Positions 19,148 to 26,064 of a stretch of 64,000 nucleotides of DNA are shown one piece after another. Source of the stretch: Candidatus Promineofilum glycogenicum (GTDB lineage: Bacteria; Chloroflexota; Anaerolineae; Promineifilales; Promineifilaceae); contig JADJHJ010000012.1 in assembly GCA_016707605.1 (NCBI GenBank), positions 62,001 through 126,000 of the forward strand. Reading direction: 5' to 3'. The notes below the pieces were generated by a model. The model was given only the letters and a program-made list of their open reading frames with translations, had not been told where the DNA came from and did no database searches. How positions within the stretch are numbered: position 1 is the stretch's first letter; each line of letters starts with the position of its first letter. The position numbers were made by a program, and so were the translations under genes.

Positions 19148-20074
19148 ATGGATGGTTTCCACCTAGCACGACAGCTTGAGATTGACGCTCCTATCGAAGA
19201 CGTTTGGGCCGCTCTGGCCACACCGGATCGCCTGTTCTCCTGGCTGGCCCCGGCCGTGCCCGACGGCGAGTTGCGGCAGGACGAACACGGCAAGCTGACC
19301 ATCCACATGCCCTGGTCGGTCGTCGACTTCCTGCAAATCGACACGGCCGAGCCGCCCCACCGCCTGCGCCTCCGCAATCTGCCCGATGAAACGCGAACGA
19401 TCACCTTTACCCTGGCCGAGGAAGCCGGGCGGACACGGGTCTTGGTCGAGGTCAGCGGCGCATTGCCGGCGGGCGACAGTGGCGCGGATCGGCTCGACCT
19501 GAGCGGCCTGGGCTGGGACATGACCCTGCCAAACCTGAAGGCCGCCGCCGAAGGCGCGCCGTTGCCCATGCCCTTCGCGGGCACTGGCCCCTTGTTCGGC
19601 TACTGGCGCCAGTTCAGCGACGGCTATGGCGTGGAGCGCAGCATCTTCATCGACGCGTCGCGCGAGGCCGTCTGGAACGCACTGGTCGATCCGGCCCACA
19701 TTCAGGCCTGGTTTTCGCCGACGACACCCTGGCAGCGCTCGGCCCTGGAAGTCGGCGGGCGTATCTTCGTCACCAACGAGGAGACGGGCGAGGAGATGTA
19801 CGTCCAGGTCTTCGAGACGCTAGATCGGCCGCGCGAATATGCGGCGCGCACGCTGCCGGAAACGGCCGACTCGCCAACCTACGTCACCCGCTACCTGCTG
19901 GATGATGAAGGAAGCGGCACGCGGCTGACGCTGATCTATACCGGCTATCAGTCGAGCGACGACGGTCACCATTGGCCGGAGATGGAGCACACGACCTACG
20001 GTTTTGGCCTGATGCTGCAAAACATCAAGGCCCAACTGGGGGGAACAGCCCTGGTGATGCCCGGCGGATTCTGA
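19148..20074 (+). CDS. Tandem SRPBCC (AHSA1-like) domain protein
   Basis: 308 residues made of two START/Bet v1-like units. First: LEIDAPIEDVWAALATPDRLFSWLAP ... GWDMTLPNLKAA. Second, from about residue 165: SIFIDASREAVWNALVDPAHIQAWFSPTTPW ... EMEHTTYGFGLMLQNIKAQL. Each has the helix-grip entry (V-W-A/N-A-L-x-x-P) of the AHA1 C-terminal family, which binds small hydrophobic ligands. Most family members have a single copy. AGGAG is 9 bases before the ATG. Function unknown. Confidence 0.82.
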   Translation: MDGFHLARQLEIDAPIEDVWAALATPDRLFSWLAPAVPDGELRQDEHGKLTIHMPWSVVDFLQIDTAEPPHRLRLRNLPDETRTITFTLAEEAGRTRVLVEVSGALPAGDSGADRLDLSGLGWDMTLPNLKAAAEGAPLPMPFAGTGPLFGYWRQFSDGYGVERSIFIDASREAVWNALVDPAHIQAWFSPTTPWQRSALEVGGRIFVTNEETGEEMYVQVFETLDRPREYAARTLPETADSPTYVTRYLLDDEGSGTRLTLIYTGYQSSDDGHHWPEMEHTTYGFGLMLQNIKAQLGGTALVMPGGF

Positions 20075-20198
20075 GCGTCGTTGCCCGGCCAAATGTGACC
20101 AGGTGACCCCGCCGATCTATGTCTCCGGCACACGCGATTAGCCGCCTTACCTGCTACCATGTCCTCAGTGGAGACAGCGAACGGTAAGAAGCTAAGAG

Positions 20199-20270
20199 TG
20201 ACGCAGAGAGAGAGACGCAGAGAGACGCGGAGAAACCAAACTCTTCTCCGCGTCTCTCTGCGCTCCGCGT
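20199..20270. repeat. Hairpin repeat, GACGCAGAGAGACGCGGAGA type
   Basis: GTGACGCAGAGAG...GACGCGGAGAA and inverse TTCTCCGCGTCTCTCTGCGC; variant of the CGCAAAGACGC family, between the SRPBCC and the FMN-binding genes. Confidence 0.75.
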
Positions 20271-20303
20271 TCCTCTCCCCTCTTTATTCAATAGGAGACA
20301 AAC

Positions 20304-20798
20304 ATGCACCACACGACAAATCAGGAAGCGATTACGAAGCTGCGCGAGTTGATCAACGACATCGACATCGCCATGCTGACCACGGTTGACGACGACGGCA
20401 CGTTGCGCAGCCGGCCGATGGGCACGCAGAAGGCCGAGTTCGACGGCGACCTGTGGTTCCTCACCCGTGTCGATACGGCCAAGGTCGATGAGATTCAGCG
20501 CGAGAGCCAGGTCAACGTCAGCTACGCCAAGCCGGACAAGAACCGCTACGTGTCCGTCTCCGGCACGGCTGTGCTCATCAACGACAAGGCCAAGATCGAC
20601 GAGTTCTGGGACCCCATCTATAAGGCGTTCTTCCCCGAAGGCAAGGACGATCCCCGCCTGCGCCTGCTCAAGGTTCACGTCCAGAAGGCCGAGTTCTGGA
20701 CGACGGATAATCTGATCGCCACCGTCATCGGCTTTGCCAAGGCGCTGGCCGGGCAGGAGTCGGACATCGGCGAGAACGAGAAGTTGCAGCTGAACTAA
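20304..20798 (+). CDS. Pyridoxamine 5'-phosphate oxidase-fold stress protein (general stress protein 26-like)
   Basis: 164 residues with the split-barrel FMN-binding pattern: IAMLTTVDDDGTLRSRPMGTQKAEFDGDLWFLTR, then VNVSYAKPDKNRYVSVSGTA, and KIDEFWDPIYKAFFPEGKDDPRLRLLKVHVQKAEFW. The last segment is characteristic of the GSP26 subfamily. Binds a flavin; a redox or stress role is inferred from relatives. AGGAG lies 7-8 bases upstream of the ATG. Confidence 0.9.
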   Translation: MHHTTNQEAITKLRELINDIDIAMLTTVDDDGTLRSRPMGTQKAEFDGDLWFLTRVDTAKVDEIQRESQVNVSYAKPDKNRYVSVSGTAVLINDKAKIDEFWDPIYKAFFPEGKDDPRLRLLKVHVQKAEFWTTDNLIATVIGFAKALAGQESDIGENEKLQLN

Positions 20799-20810
20799 GC
20801 CCCGTGGCCC

Positions 20811-20903
20811 CGTGCGTCGCACCTTCTGAGGTGCGTCGCACGTTCTTTTTGGCTGCCCGCTCTAGAAGGTGCGACGCACTTAAGAAAGTGCGTCGCACCT
20901 GGC
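20811..20903. repeat. GTGCGTCGCACCTTC repeat cluster, copy 2
   Basis: GTGCGTCGCACCTTCTGAGG, GTGCGTCGCACGTTC, and inverted GAAGGTGCGACGCACTTAAG, GAAAGTGCGTCGCACC. Fills most of the gap to the next gene. Confidence 0.85.
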
Positions 20904-20950
20904 CTTTAGCGCGTTTCGCCCTACCATAGTAAATCACCCCTCATCGCGGC

Positions 20951-20956
20951 TATAAT
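20951..20956 (+). promoter_or_regulatory. TATAAT -10 box before the SnoaL-like gene
   Basis: Consensus TATAAT 20 bases before the ATG at 20976, followed by GAGGTG as ribosome site. No clear -35 box. Confidence 0.35.
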
Positions 20957-20975
20957 CAATGGTCGAGGTGATGCG

Positions 20976-21356
20976 ATGACTGAGACCCAATTTCGTGCCT
21001 GGCTCGACGCTTACGGCCGCGCCTGGCAACAGGGGGACGCCAAGGCGGTCATGACCCTCTTTGCTCCCGGCGCAGCCTACCATGAGACGCCGTTCGACCC
21101 GCCGCTGGTCGGGCTGGACGCCATCCACGACTACTGGAAGGCGGGCGCGGGCCAGACGCAGACAGACGTGGTTTTCAACTACGAAGTGCTGAGCGTGGCC
21201 GGCAACCTGGGTATCGCCCACTGGAGCGCCACTTTCGTCCGCCTGCCGGCGCATACGTCGGTGCGGCTCGACGGGGCGCTGGCGGCGCGCTTTGACAGCG
21301 GCGGGCGCTGCGCCGAGTTCCGCGAGTGGTGGCACCGCCAGGAGACCCCGGCATGA
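20976..21356 (+). CDS. SnoaL-like / NTF2-fold protein
   Basis: 126 residues. FRAWLDAYGRAWQQGDAKAVMTLFAPGAAYHETPFDPPLVGLDAIHDYW is the classic start of the SnoaL/NTF2-like cone-shaped barrel, and AARFDSGGRCAEFREWWHRQ the usual final strands. Family members are either small-molecule isomerases/hydrolases or binding proteins; which applies cannot be told. The stop overlaps the next start (ATGA), so it is translationally coupled to the lipoprotein gene. Confidence 0.85.
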   Translation: MTETQFRAWLDAYGRAWQQGDAKAVMTLFAPGAAYHETPFDPPLVGLDAIHDYWKAGAGQTQTDVVFNYEVLSVAGNLGIAHWSATFVRLPAHTSVRLDGALAARFDSGGRCAEFREWWHRQETPA

Positions 21357-22357
21357 GGCGGCTCATCGGCGGCCTGGTGCTGCTTCTTGCGCTCGCAGCG
21401 TGCGATGGTCAGTTGCCAGGCCCAACGCAGCAGCCGACGATTGTAGCGACGGAGGCGGTCGCCGTGTCATCCGTTGTCGCCCCCAGCCCGATGGTGGACG
21501 AACCGACGCCCACCCTGGCTGTGGCTACCGACACCCCCACCCCCACGCCCCCGCCAACCGTGACGCCCGGCCCTTCGCCGACGCCGGAGCCGGCGTCGCT
21601 GATCGTGGCCGCCGGCGAACCGCGTCTGAAGGCGTGGTTGCCCTCGACCGACGGGGCGCTGCTGGCCGAAGTGTTGGCCTATGATTGTGTGCCGATTGGC
21701 GACGCAGCCGCGGGCGAGGTCCAGACGCCGCAATCGCTGGAACTCTTGCGCATCGTCGATGCCGCTGCCGACCTCGAATATCAGGTCGATAGCCAGCTTC
21801 TCAACTGTGGTGGCCTCGGTGCGTTTGGGCTGGAGCCGCTGGCCTGGAGCGACGACGGGCGGTCGTTGTGGTACACCACGGCGCGCGAGGGCGGGCCGGA
21901 TGGCGCGTGCCGCCCGTGGGCGCGGCCGATGACGCGCCTTGACCTGGAAGAGTGGTCGTATACGACGCTCGATCAGGCGGCCACCTCGCCCGACGGGACG
22001 AAGGTGGCCGGCTGGCTGAATGGCGAGTTGGTGGTCTACGCCCTCGACGGCGGCGAGATCGGCCGCGCCGCGCCGGCCGCGCTGCCGCCCAACGTCGGCC
22101 CAATTGTCTGGTCGCCCGACGGGACGGCGCTGGCCTATCTACAGTTCACGAGTTACTGTGGCGAGGTGGCGGGCGAGTCGGCCGTGGTGCTGGTCGACGC
22201 GGCCACGTTCGAGTCGCGGGTGCTGGTCACGCAGAGCGCGCCGGAGTTTGAGTCGGTCAGTTGGCCGGAGGCGGGGCGGCTGGAGCTGGCCGGGCTGCTG
22301 GACGGCGGGCGGTGGGTGTATGTCCTGGCCACGGGGGTGTTGAGCGTCGCGCCGTAA
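21353..22357 (+). CDS. Lipoprotein with Pro/Thr linker and propeller-like domain
   Basis: 334 residues. Lipobox LALAAC at residues 13-18 (LLLALAACDGQ), so the mature protein is probably a surface lipoprotein. A linker of about 60 residues rich in Pro/Thr (VATDTPTPTPPPTVTPGPSP) follows. The rest is a beta-rich region with WSDDGRSLWYTT, SPDGTKVAGWLNGELVVYALDGGE, WSPDGTALAYLQF: three TolB/WD-like blades. The ATG overlaps the preceding stop. Function unknown; similar lipoproteins may read out or bind cell-wall material. Confidence 0.78.
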   Translation: MRRLIGGLVLLLALAACDGQLPGPTQQPTIVATEAVAVSSVVAPSPMVDEPTPTLAVATDTPTPTPPPTVTPGPSPTPEPASLIVAAGEPRLKAWLPSTDGALLAEVLAYDCVPIGDAAAGEVQTPQSLELLRIVDAAADLEYQVDSQLLNCGGLGAFGLEPLAWSDDGRSLWYTTAREGGPDGACRPWARPMTRLDLEEWSYTTLDQAATSPDGTKVAGWLNGELVVYALDGGEIGRAAPAALPPNVGPIVWSPDGTALAYLQFTSYCGEVAGESAVVLVDAATFESRVLVTQSAPEFESVSWPEAGRLELAGLLDGGRWVYVLATGVLSVAP

Positions 22358-22359
22358 TT

Positions 22360-22386
22360 GTAGGGCGATTTGCCAAATCGCCCTAC
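22360..22386. repeat. Palindromic repeat, GGGCGATTTG family, copy 2
   Basis: GTAGGGCGATTTG-C-CAAATCGCCCTAC: perfect 13-bp arms. Sits between convergent genes and supplies the stop codon (TAG) of the GNAT gene. Confidence 0.9.
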
Positions 22387-22952
22387 AGAGGGCGTTCCAG
22401 CATCAGCCGCGCCTGTCGCCCCTCGCCCGGCTCCTTGTCCCCCTCATAGCCGACGATGGTCGTGAAGCCCATGATCGTCCAGAAGCGCAGGGCCGGCCAG
22501 TTGCGCAGGTAAACCTCCAACCAGATGGCGCGATAGCCGGCCTGGCGCAAGTGGTAGGCCAGGCCGTTGACCACTTCCTGAGCCAGGTGCTGCCCCTGGA
22601 AGCCGGGGTGAATGACAAACATCGAAATCCAGCAGACGTCGGGTTGCGGCGCGCCGTGGAAGAGGTGGAAGTAGCCGATTAGCTCGCCTTCGCGTTGTCG
22701 CAAGGCTTGCAAGCGGAAGTTGGCGTGTTCGTCGCCGGCGTGGCTGCGCTTGACCAGCTTGCCTATCTCTGCCAGTTCGACCGGGTGGAAGGTAGGGTCC
22801 CACGGCTGGGCGTAGGTGCAGGCGTTGAAGATGGCGGTCAGGGCGGGGGTATCGTCGTCGGCAGCGTCGCGCACGGCTACGCGGCGGGTTGTCCAGTTGG
22901 TGGGGAGTTGGCCGCGGGTCAGGCTTGCGCTGGTAGGTTCGTGGGTTGTCAC
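22383..22952 (-). CDS. GNAT-family N-acetyltransferase
   Basis: 189 residues. The acetyl-CoA pyrophosphate loop is seen in MFVIHPGFQGQHLAQEVVNGL (a variant of the Q/R-x-x-G-x-G/A loop), and the preceding strand is GELIGYFHLFHG. The C-terminal IWLEVYLRNWPALRFWTIMGFTTI is the motif B/catalytic Asn-Arg region of the fold. The N-terminal 25 residues look unstructured. Acceptor unknown. The stop codon is contributed by a palindromic repeat, so the original C-terminus may have differed by a few residues. Confidence 0.87.
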   Translation of the reverse strand: MTTHEPTSASLTRGQLPTNWTTRRVAVRDAADDDTPALTAIFNACTYAQPWDPTFHPVELAEIGKLVKRSHAGDEHANFRLQALRQREGELIGYFHLFHGAPQPDVCWISMFVIHPGFQGQHLAQEVVNGLAYHLRQAGYRAIWLEVYLRNWPALRFWTIMGFTTIVGYEGDKEPGEGRQARLMLERPL

Positions 22953-23014
22953 TGTTTAATAGTCGTTGGTTGTTCGTCTGCGTTTGCTTGGTACGCTGCC
23001 TATCTCGTGCCGCC

Positions 23015-23039
23015 GCACAGGATAAGAATTCTGTGCCAC
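23015..23039. repeat. Half element of the CACAGGATAAGAATCC family
   Basis: GCACAGGATAAGAATTCTGTGCCAC, right arm only, upstream of the cytochrome gene. Confidence 0.75.
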
Positions 23040-23126
23040 ACTCTTGTGACATTTTTCACAGTGTTGCTCCAGAGAGAACCCCTCCGTACAATTCGCCGAT
23101 TCACCAGGGAGCTACTAGCGTCGAGG

Positions 23127-23531
23127 ATGATACGCCGAACCCACCGAGTTGACCAGCGCGCCGCGATGCCCGTGATCGTCGGGCTGCTGTTGGCGCTGCT
23201 GGCCGGCTGTGGCGGCGCGGCCGAGCCGCCGCCGCCGACCCTCGCGCCGCAACTGGCCGCCGGGCAGCGCGTTTTTGTCACCCACTGCGGCGCGTGTCAT
23301 AGCACGTCGGCCGATACGGTCATCGTTGGCCCGTCGCTGGCCGGCATTGCCACGCGCGGCGGGCAACGGATCGACGGCCTGGACGCCCGCGCCTACGTCT
23401 ATAGCTCCGTCTTGCAGCCCAGTGATCACCTGGTCGAAGGCTTCGATGACCTGATGCCGCAAGACCTGGCCAAGAAGCTGACCGGGGAGGAGTTGGACGC
23501 GGTGGTGGCGTATGTGCTGACGCTGCAATAG
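23127..23531 (+). CDS. Cytochrome c lipoprotein
   Basis: 134 residues. Signal with lipobox LLAGC (Cys28), Pro-rich spacer, then a class I cytochrome c domain: haem motif C54-G-A-C57-H58, and axial Met110 in DDLMPQDL. QPSDHLVEGF and LTGEELDAVVAYVLTL are typical of monohaem c-type domains such as those of cytochrome oxidase. A membrane-tethered electron carrier outside the cell membrane. Lies 250 bp upstream of a di-haem peroxidase-like gene on the same strand, a plausible electron donor or acceptor. Start uncertain: 23127 or 23166. Confidence 0.86.
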   Translation: MIRRTHRVDQRAAMPVIVGLLLALLAGCGGAAEPPPPTLAPQLAAGQRVFVTHCGACHSTSADTVIVGPSLAGIATRGGQRIDGLDARAYVYSSVLQPSDHLVEGFDDLMPQDLAKKLTGEELDAVVAYVLTLQ

Positions 23532-23589
23532 CCGTGCATCGCACCTTCTGGGGGGCGTTGCACGTTTCTGTTGGGCGCGCGGACTAAGA

Positions 23590-23758
23590 AGGTGCAACCC
23601 ACTCCAGAAAGTGGGATGCACCGGCGGATAAGAAGGTGCAACCCACTCCAGAAAGTGGGATGCACCGGGATAAAAGGTGCAACCCACTCCGGAAAGTGGG
23701 ATGCACCGGCGGGTGGGGATAAGAAGTGCAACCCACTCCAGAAAGTGGGATGCACCGG
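23590..23758. repeat. Four tandem hairpin units, GGTGCAACCCACT...AGTGGGATGCACC
   Basis: Units at about 23590-23623, 23633-23668, 23675-23709 and 23726-23758, each a palindrome of GGTGCAACCCACT, six bases, AGTGGGATGCACC. Spacers are 6-17 bases of GGCGGATAAGAA-like sequence. A degenerate GCATCGCACCTTC unit precedes them (23532-23575). Variant of the GTGCGTCGCAC family, lying between the cytochrome and peroxidase genes. Confidence 0.88.
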
Positions 23759-23783
23759 CGGGTGGGTAAAGAGGAGAAGCGAG

Positions 23784-24161
23784 ATGCGAAGAGTATTAAA
23801 GGTGATGTTGTGGATTGTCGGCGTCGTCGCCGGGTTGTTGCTGCTGGCCTTCGGCGTGGCCGCGGCCGTGCCGCTGGCGTCGGACCCGCCCATCGACATG
23901 GCCAACCACGGCGCGGGGTCGAGCAGCGTCGCGCCGGCCACGTCCGGCCTGTTGCGCGCCTTCCCGGCCATTAGCGCCCCGGCCGACAACGAGACGACGC
24001 CGGAGCGGGCCGAGTTGGGCCGGCTGCTGTTCTTCGACCCCGTTCTCTCCGAGAGTGACGACATCGCCTGCGCCACCTGTCACCACCCGACCTGGGCTTC
24101 GGCGACGGGCGGCCGACATCGGTCGCCCCCGGCGGCGAGACGCCGGCCCGCAACGCCTTGA
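23784..24161 (+). CDS. MauG-type di-haem peroxidase/beta-helix fusion, N-terminal part (frameshifted)
   Basis: Start ATG 23784 follows GAGGAG. Residues 7-29 form a membrane anchor; residues 72-102 (TTPERAELGRLLFFDPVLSESDDIACATCHHP) are the hallmark of the cytochrome c peroxidase/MauG family, with the first haem motif C96-A-T-C99-H100. At base 24089 the family sequence (D-L-G-F-G-D-G) continues in the next frame, while this frame reads nonsense to 24161. One missing base in the C-run around 24087 explains it. See the following entry for the rest. Confidence 0.8.
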   Translation: MRRVLKVMLWIVGVVAGLLLLAFGVAAAVPLASDPPIDMANHGAGSSSVAPATSGLLRAFPAISAPADNETTPERAELGRLLFFDPVLSESDDIACATCHHPTWASATGGRHRSPPAARRRPATP

Positions 24162-26035
24162 CCCTGTGGAACGTGGCCTACGCCCAGAGCTTGTTCTGGG
24201 ACGGCCGCGTCACGTCGCTGGAGGAGCAGGCCCTCGTGCCCCTGACCCACGCCGACGAGATGGGCGTGGCCGACCCGCAGACGATGGTCGCCGACGTGCG
24301 GGCCATCCCGGAGTACGTGGCCCTGTTCGAGAGCGCCTACGGCCTCAGCGCCGAAGCGATCACGCCTGAAGCCGTCACCCGCGCCCTGGCCGCCTTCCAG
24401 CGCACGCTCATCAGCGACGACAGCCCGTTCGACCGCTACGCCGCGGGGGAGATCGACGCCCTCTCGCCGCAGCAACGGCGCGGCCTGGCCATCTTTCGCA
24501 GCGGGGCGACGCGCTGTTTCGAGTGCCACGGCGCGCCGACCTTCGCCGGCGACACCTTCCGCGTCATCGGTGTGGACAGTGACGATCCCGGCCGGGCGGG
24601 CGTGGTCGATGATGGCGTGTTCGGCGCGTTCAAGGTGCCCACGTTGCGCAACGTCGCCCTCTCCGCGCCCTACATGCACGACGGCTCCATGAGCACGCTG
24701 GAGGAGGTCATCGACTTCTACCGCGACGGCGGCGGGCGGGCGCACAGTTTTGCCCAGGTGGACGTGTTCGTCAACCCGTTCGATCTGAGTGACCAGGAGC
24801 GGGCCGACCTGCTGGCCTTCCTCTACGCGCTGACGGACGAGAGCCAACTGCCGGCCATCCCGGCGGCCGTGCCGTCGGGGCTGCCGGTCGTCGGGCCGCA
24901 GGCGAACCCGGCGCGCGAGGTGGCCGCGGCGCACAACACGGGCAGCGGTGGAGAAGAGGCCGCCGGAGACGGCGGCGATCCGCAGACCATTACGGTGCAG
25001 CCGGGCGAGAGCATCCAGGCCGCCGTCGACCGGGCGCGGCCGGGCGACACGATTGAGATTCCCTATGGCGTCTATCACGAGCGCGTGGCCGTTGACATGA
25101 GCGACATTACCTTGCGCGGCGTGGCCAACGAGGCCGGCGAGTGGCCGGTGCTCGACGGGCAGGAACTGCTGTCGGAAGCGGTCATCGCCTCCGGCAACAA
25201 CTTCACCGTCGGCAACCTCCACGTGCGCAACTACACCGACAACGGTGTGCTGGTCGAAGGGTCGCAGGGCGTCCACTTCCACGACATTGTGGCCGAGAAC
25301 GTCGGCACTTACGGCGTCTATCCGGTGCGCAGCAGCGACGTGGTGATTGAGCGCGTCACCGTCAGCGGCGTGGACGACGCCGGCATCTACGCCGGGCAGA
25401 GTGAGAACGTCATCGTCCGCGACAGCACCGCCTTCGGCAACGTCATCGGCATCGAACTGGAGAACACGCTGGGCGGCGAGGTCTACAACAACCACCTCTA
25501 CGGCAACAGCAACGGCATCCTCATCGTCCTGCTGCCGCAACTGACATCGAAGATATCGTCCGGGGCCAAAGTCTATAACAACGTCGTCGAAGACAACAAC
25601 ATCGCCAACTTCGCGCCCGAAGGCGCCACAGCGCGCATCGTGCCGCCGGGCAGCGGCATCCTGCTCATCGGCGCGGACGACAACGAGGTCTATGGCAACA
25701 CCATCCGCAACAACAAGACGGCCGGGCTGGCCATATTCAGTCTGACCGGCACGGGAGCGTTCAACGAGAACGAACTGGACGTGGGGCCGCTGGCCGAGAA
25801 CAACTACGCCCACGACAACCAGTACGAGAACAACGGCTACGACCCCGACCCGGTCGTGGCCGAACTGGGCATCCCCGCCGGCGACATCCTGTGGGACACA
25901 ACCGGGGCCAACAACCGCTTCAACGAGCCGGGGGCGACCAGCTTCCCGCCGCTGCTGCCCGGCGGCGGCTGGCCGGGCTTCCTGCGCACGGCCTACGGCA
26001 ATGTCTTCCGCGTGCTGACAGGGCTGCTGGGGTAG
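24089..26035 (+). CDS. Di-haem peroxidase domain fused to a right-handed parallel beta-helix
   Basis: Continuation of the 23784 gene; joined length about 750 residues. First half: LGFGDGRPTSV ... RNALTLWNVAYAQSLFWDGRVTSLEEQAL (the Trp-Asp-Gly of the MauG/CcpA family), second haem motif C-F-E-C-H, KVPTLRNVALSAPYMHDG (distal-side Met-His-Asp-Gly) and LSDQERADLLAFLYALT. After an Ala/Gly linker the second half starts TITVQPGESIQAAVDRARPGDTIEIPYGVYHERV. It runs through about 12 beta-helix rungs with GVYPVRSSDVVIERV, DAGIYAGQSENVIVRD, GIELENTLGGEVYNN and NIANFAPEG. These segments match the TIGR03805-type helix family as I remember it, whose members are normally separate genes paired with a di-haem cytochrome. 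Role unknown; periplasmic or surface oxidase acting on a bound polymer is my inference. Confidence 0.82.
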   Translation, partial: DLGFGDGRPTSVAPGGETPARNALTLWNVAYAQSLFWDGRVTSLEEQALVPLTHADEMGVADPQTMVADVRAIPEYVALFESAYGLSAEAITPEAVTRALAAFQRTLISDDSPFDRYAAGEIDALSPQQRRGLAIFRSGATRCFECHGAPTFAGDTFRVIGVDSDDPGRAGVVDDGVFGAFKVPTLRNVALSAPYMHDGSMSTLEEVIDFYRDGGGRAHSFAQVDVFVNPFDLSDQERADLLAFLYALTDESQLPAIPAAVPSGLPVVGPQANPAREVAAAHNTGSGGEEAAGDGGDPQTITVQPGESIQAAVDRARPGDTIEIPYGVYHERVAVDMSDITLRGVANEAGEWPVLDGQELLSEAVIASGNNFTVGNLHVRNYTDNGVLVEGSQGVHFHDIVAENVGTYGVYPVRSSDVVIERVTVSGVDDAGIYAGQSENVIVRDSTAFGNVIGIELENTLGGEVYNNHLYGNSNGILIVLLPQLTSKISSGAKVYNNVVEDNNIANFAPEGATARIVPPGSGILLIGADDNEVYGNTIRNNKTAGLAIFSLTGTGAFNENELDVGPLAENNYAHDNQYENNGYDPDPVVAELGIPAGDILWDTTGANNRFNEPGATSFPPLLPGGGWPGFLRTAYGNVFRVLTGLLG

Positions 26036-26064
26036 GCGGTCCGCAGGGCGGGCTTTATCCGTTC

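Noticed and set aside
23590..23758. CRISPR array
   Set aside because: Repeats are full palindromes with 6-17 base spacers of similar sequence and no cas genes nearby.
24080..25813. Long minus-strand frame opposite the peroxidase/beta-helix fusion
   Set aside because: No domain or ribosome site; shadow of a GC-rich gene.
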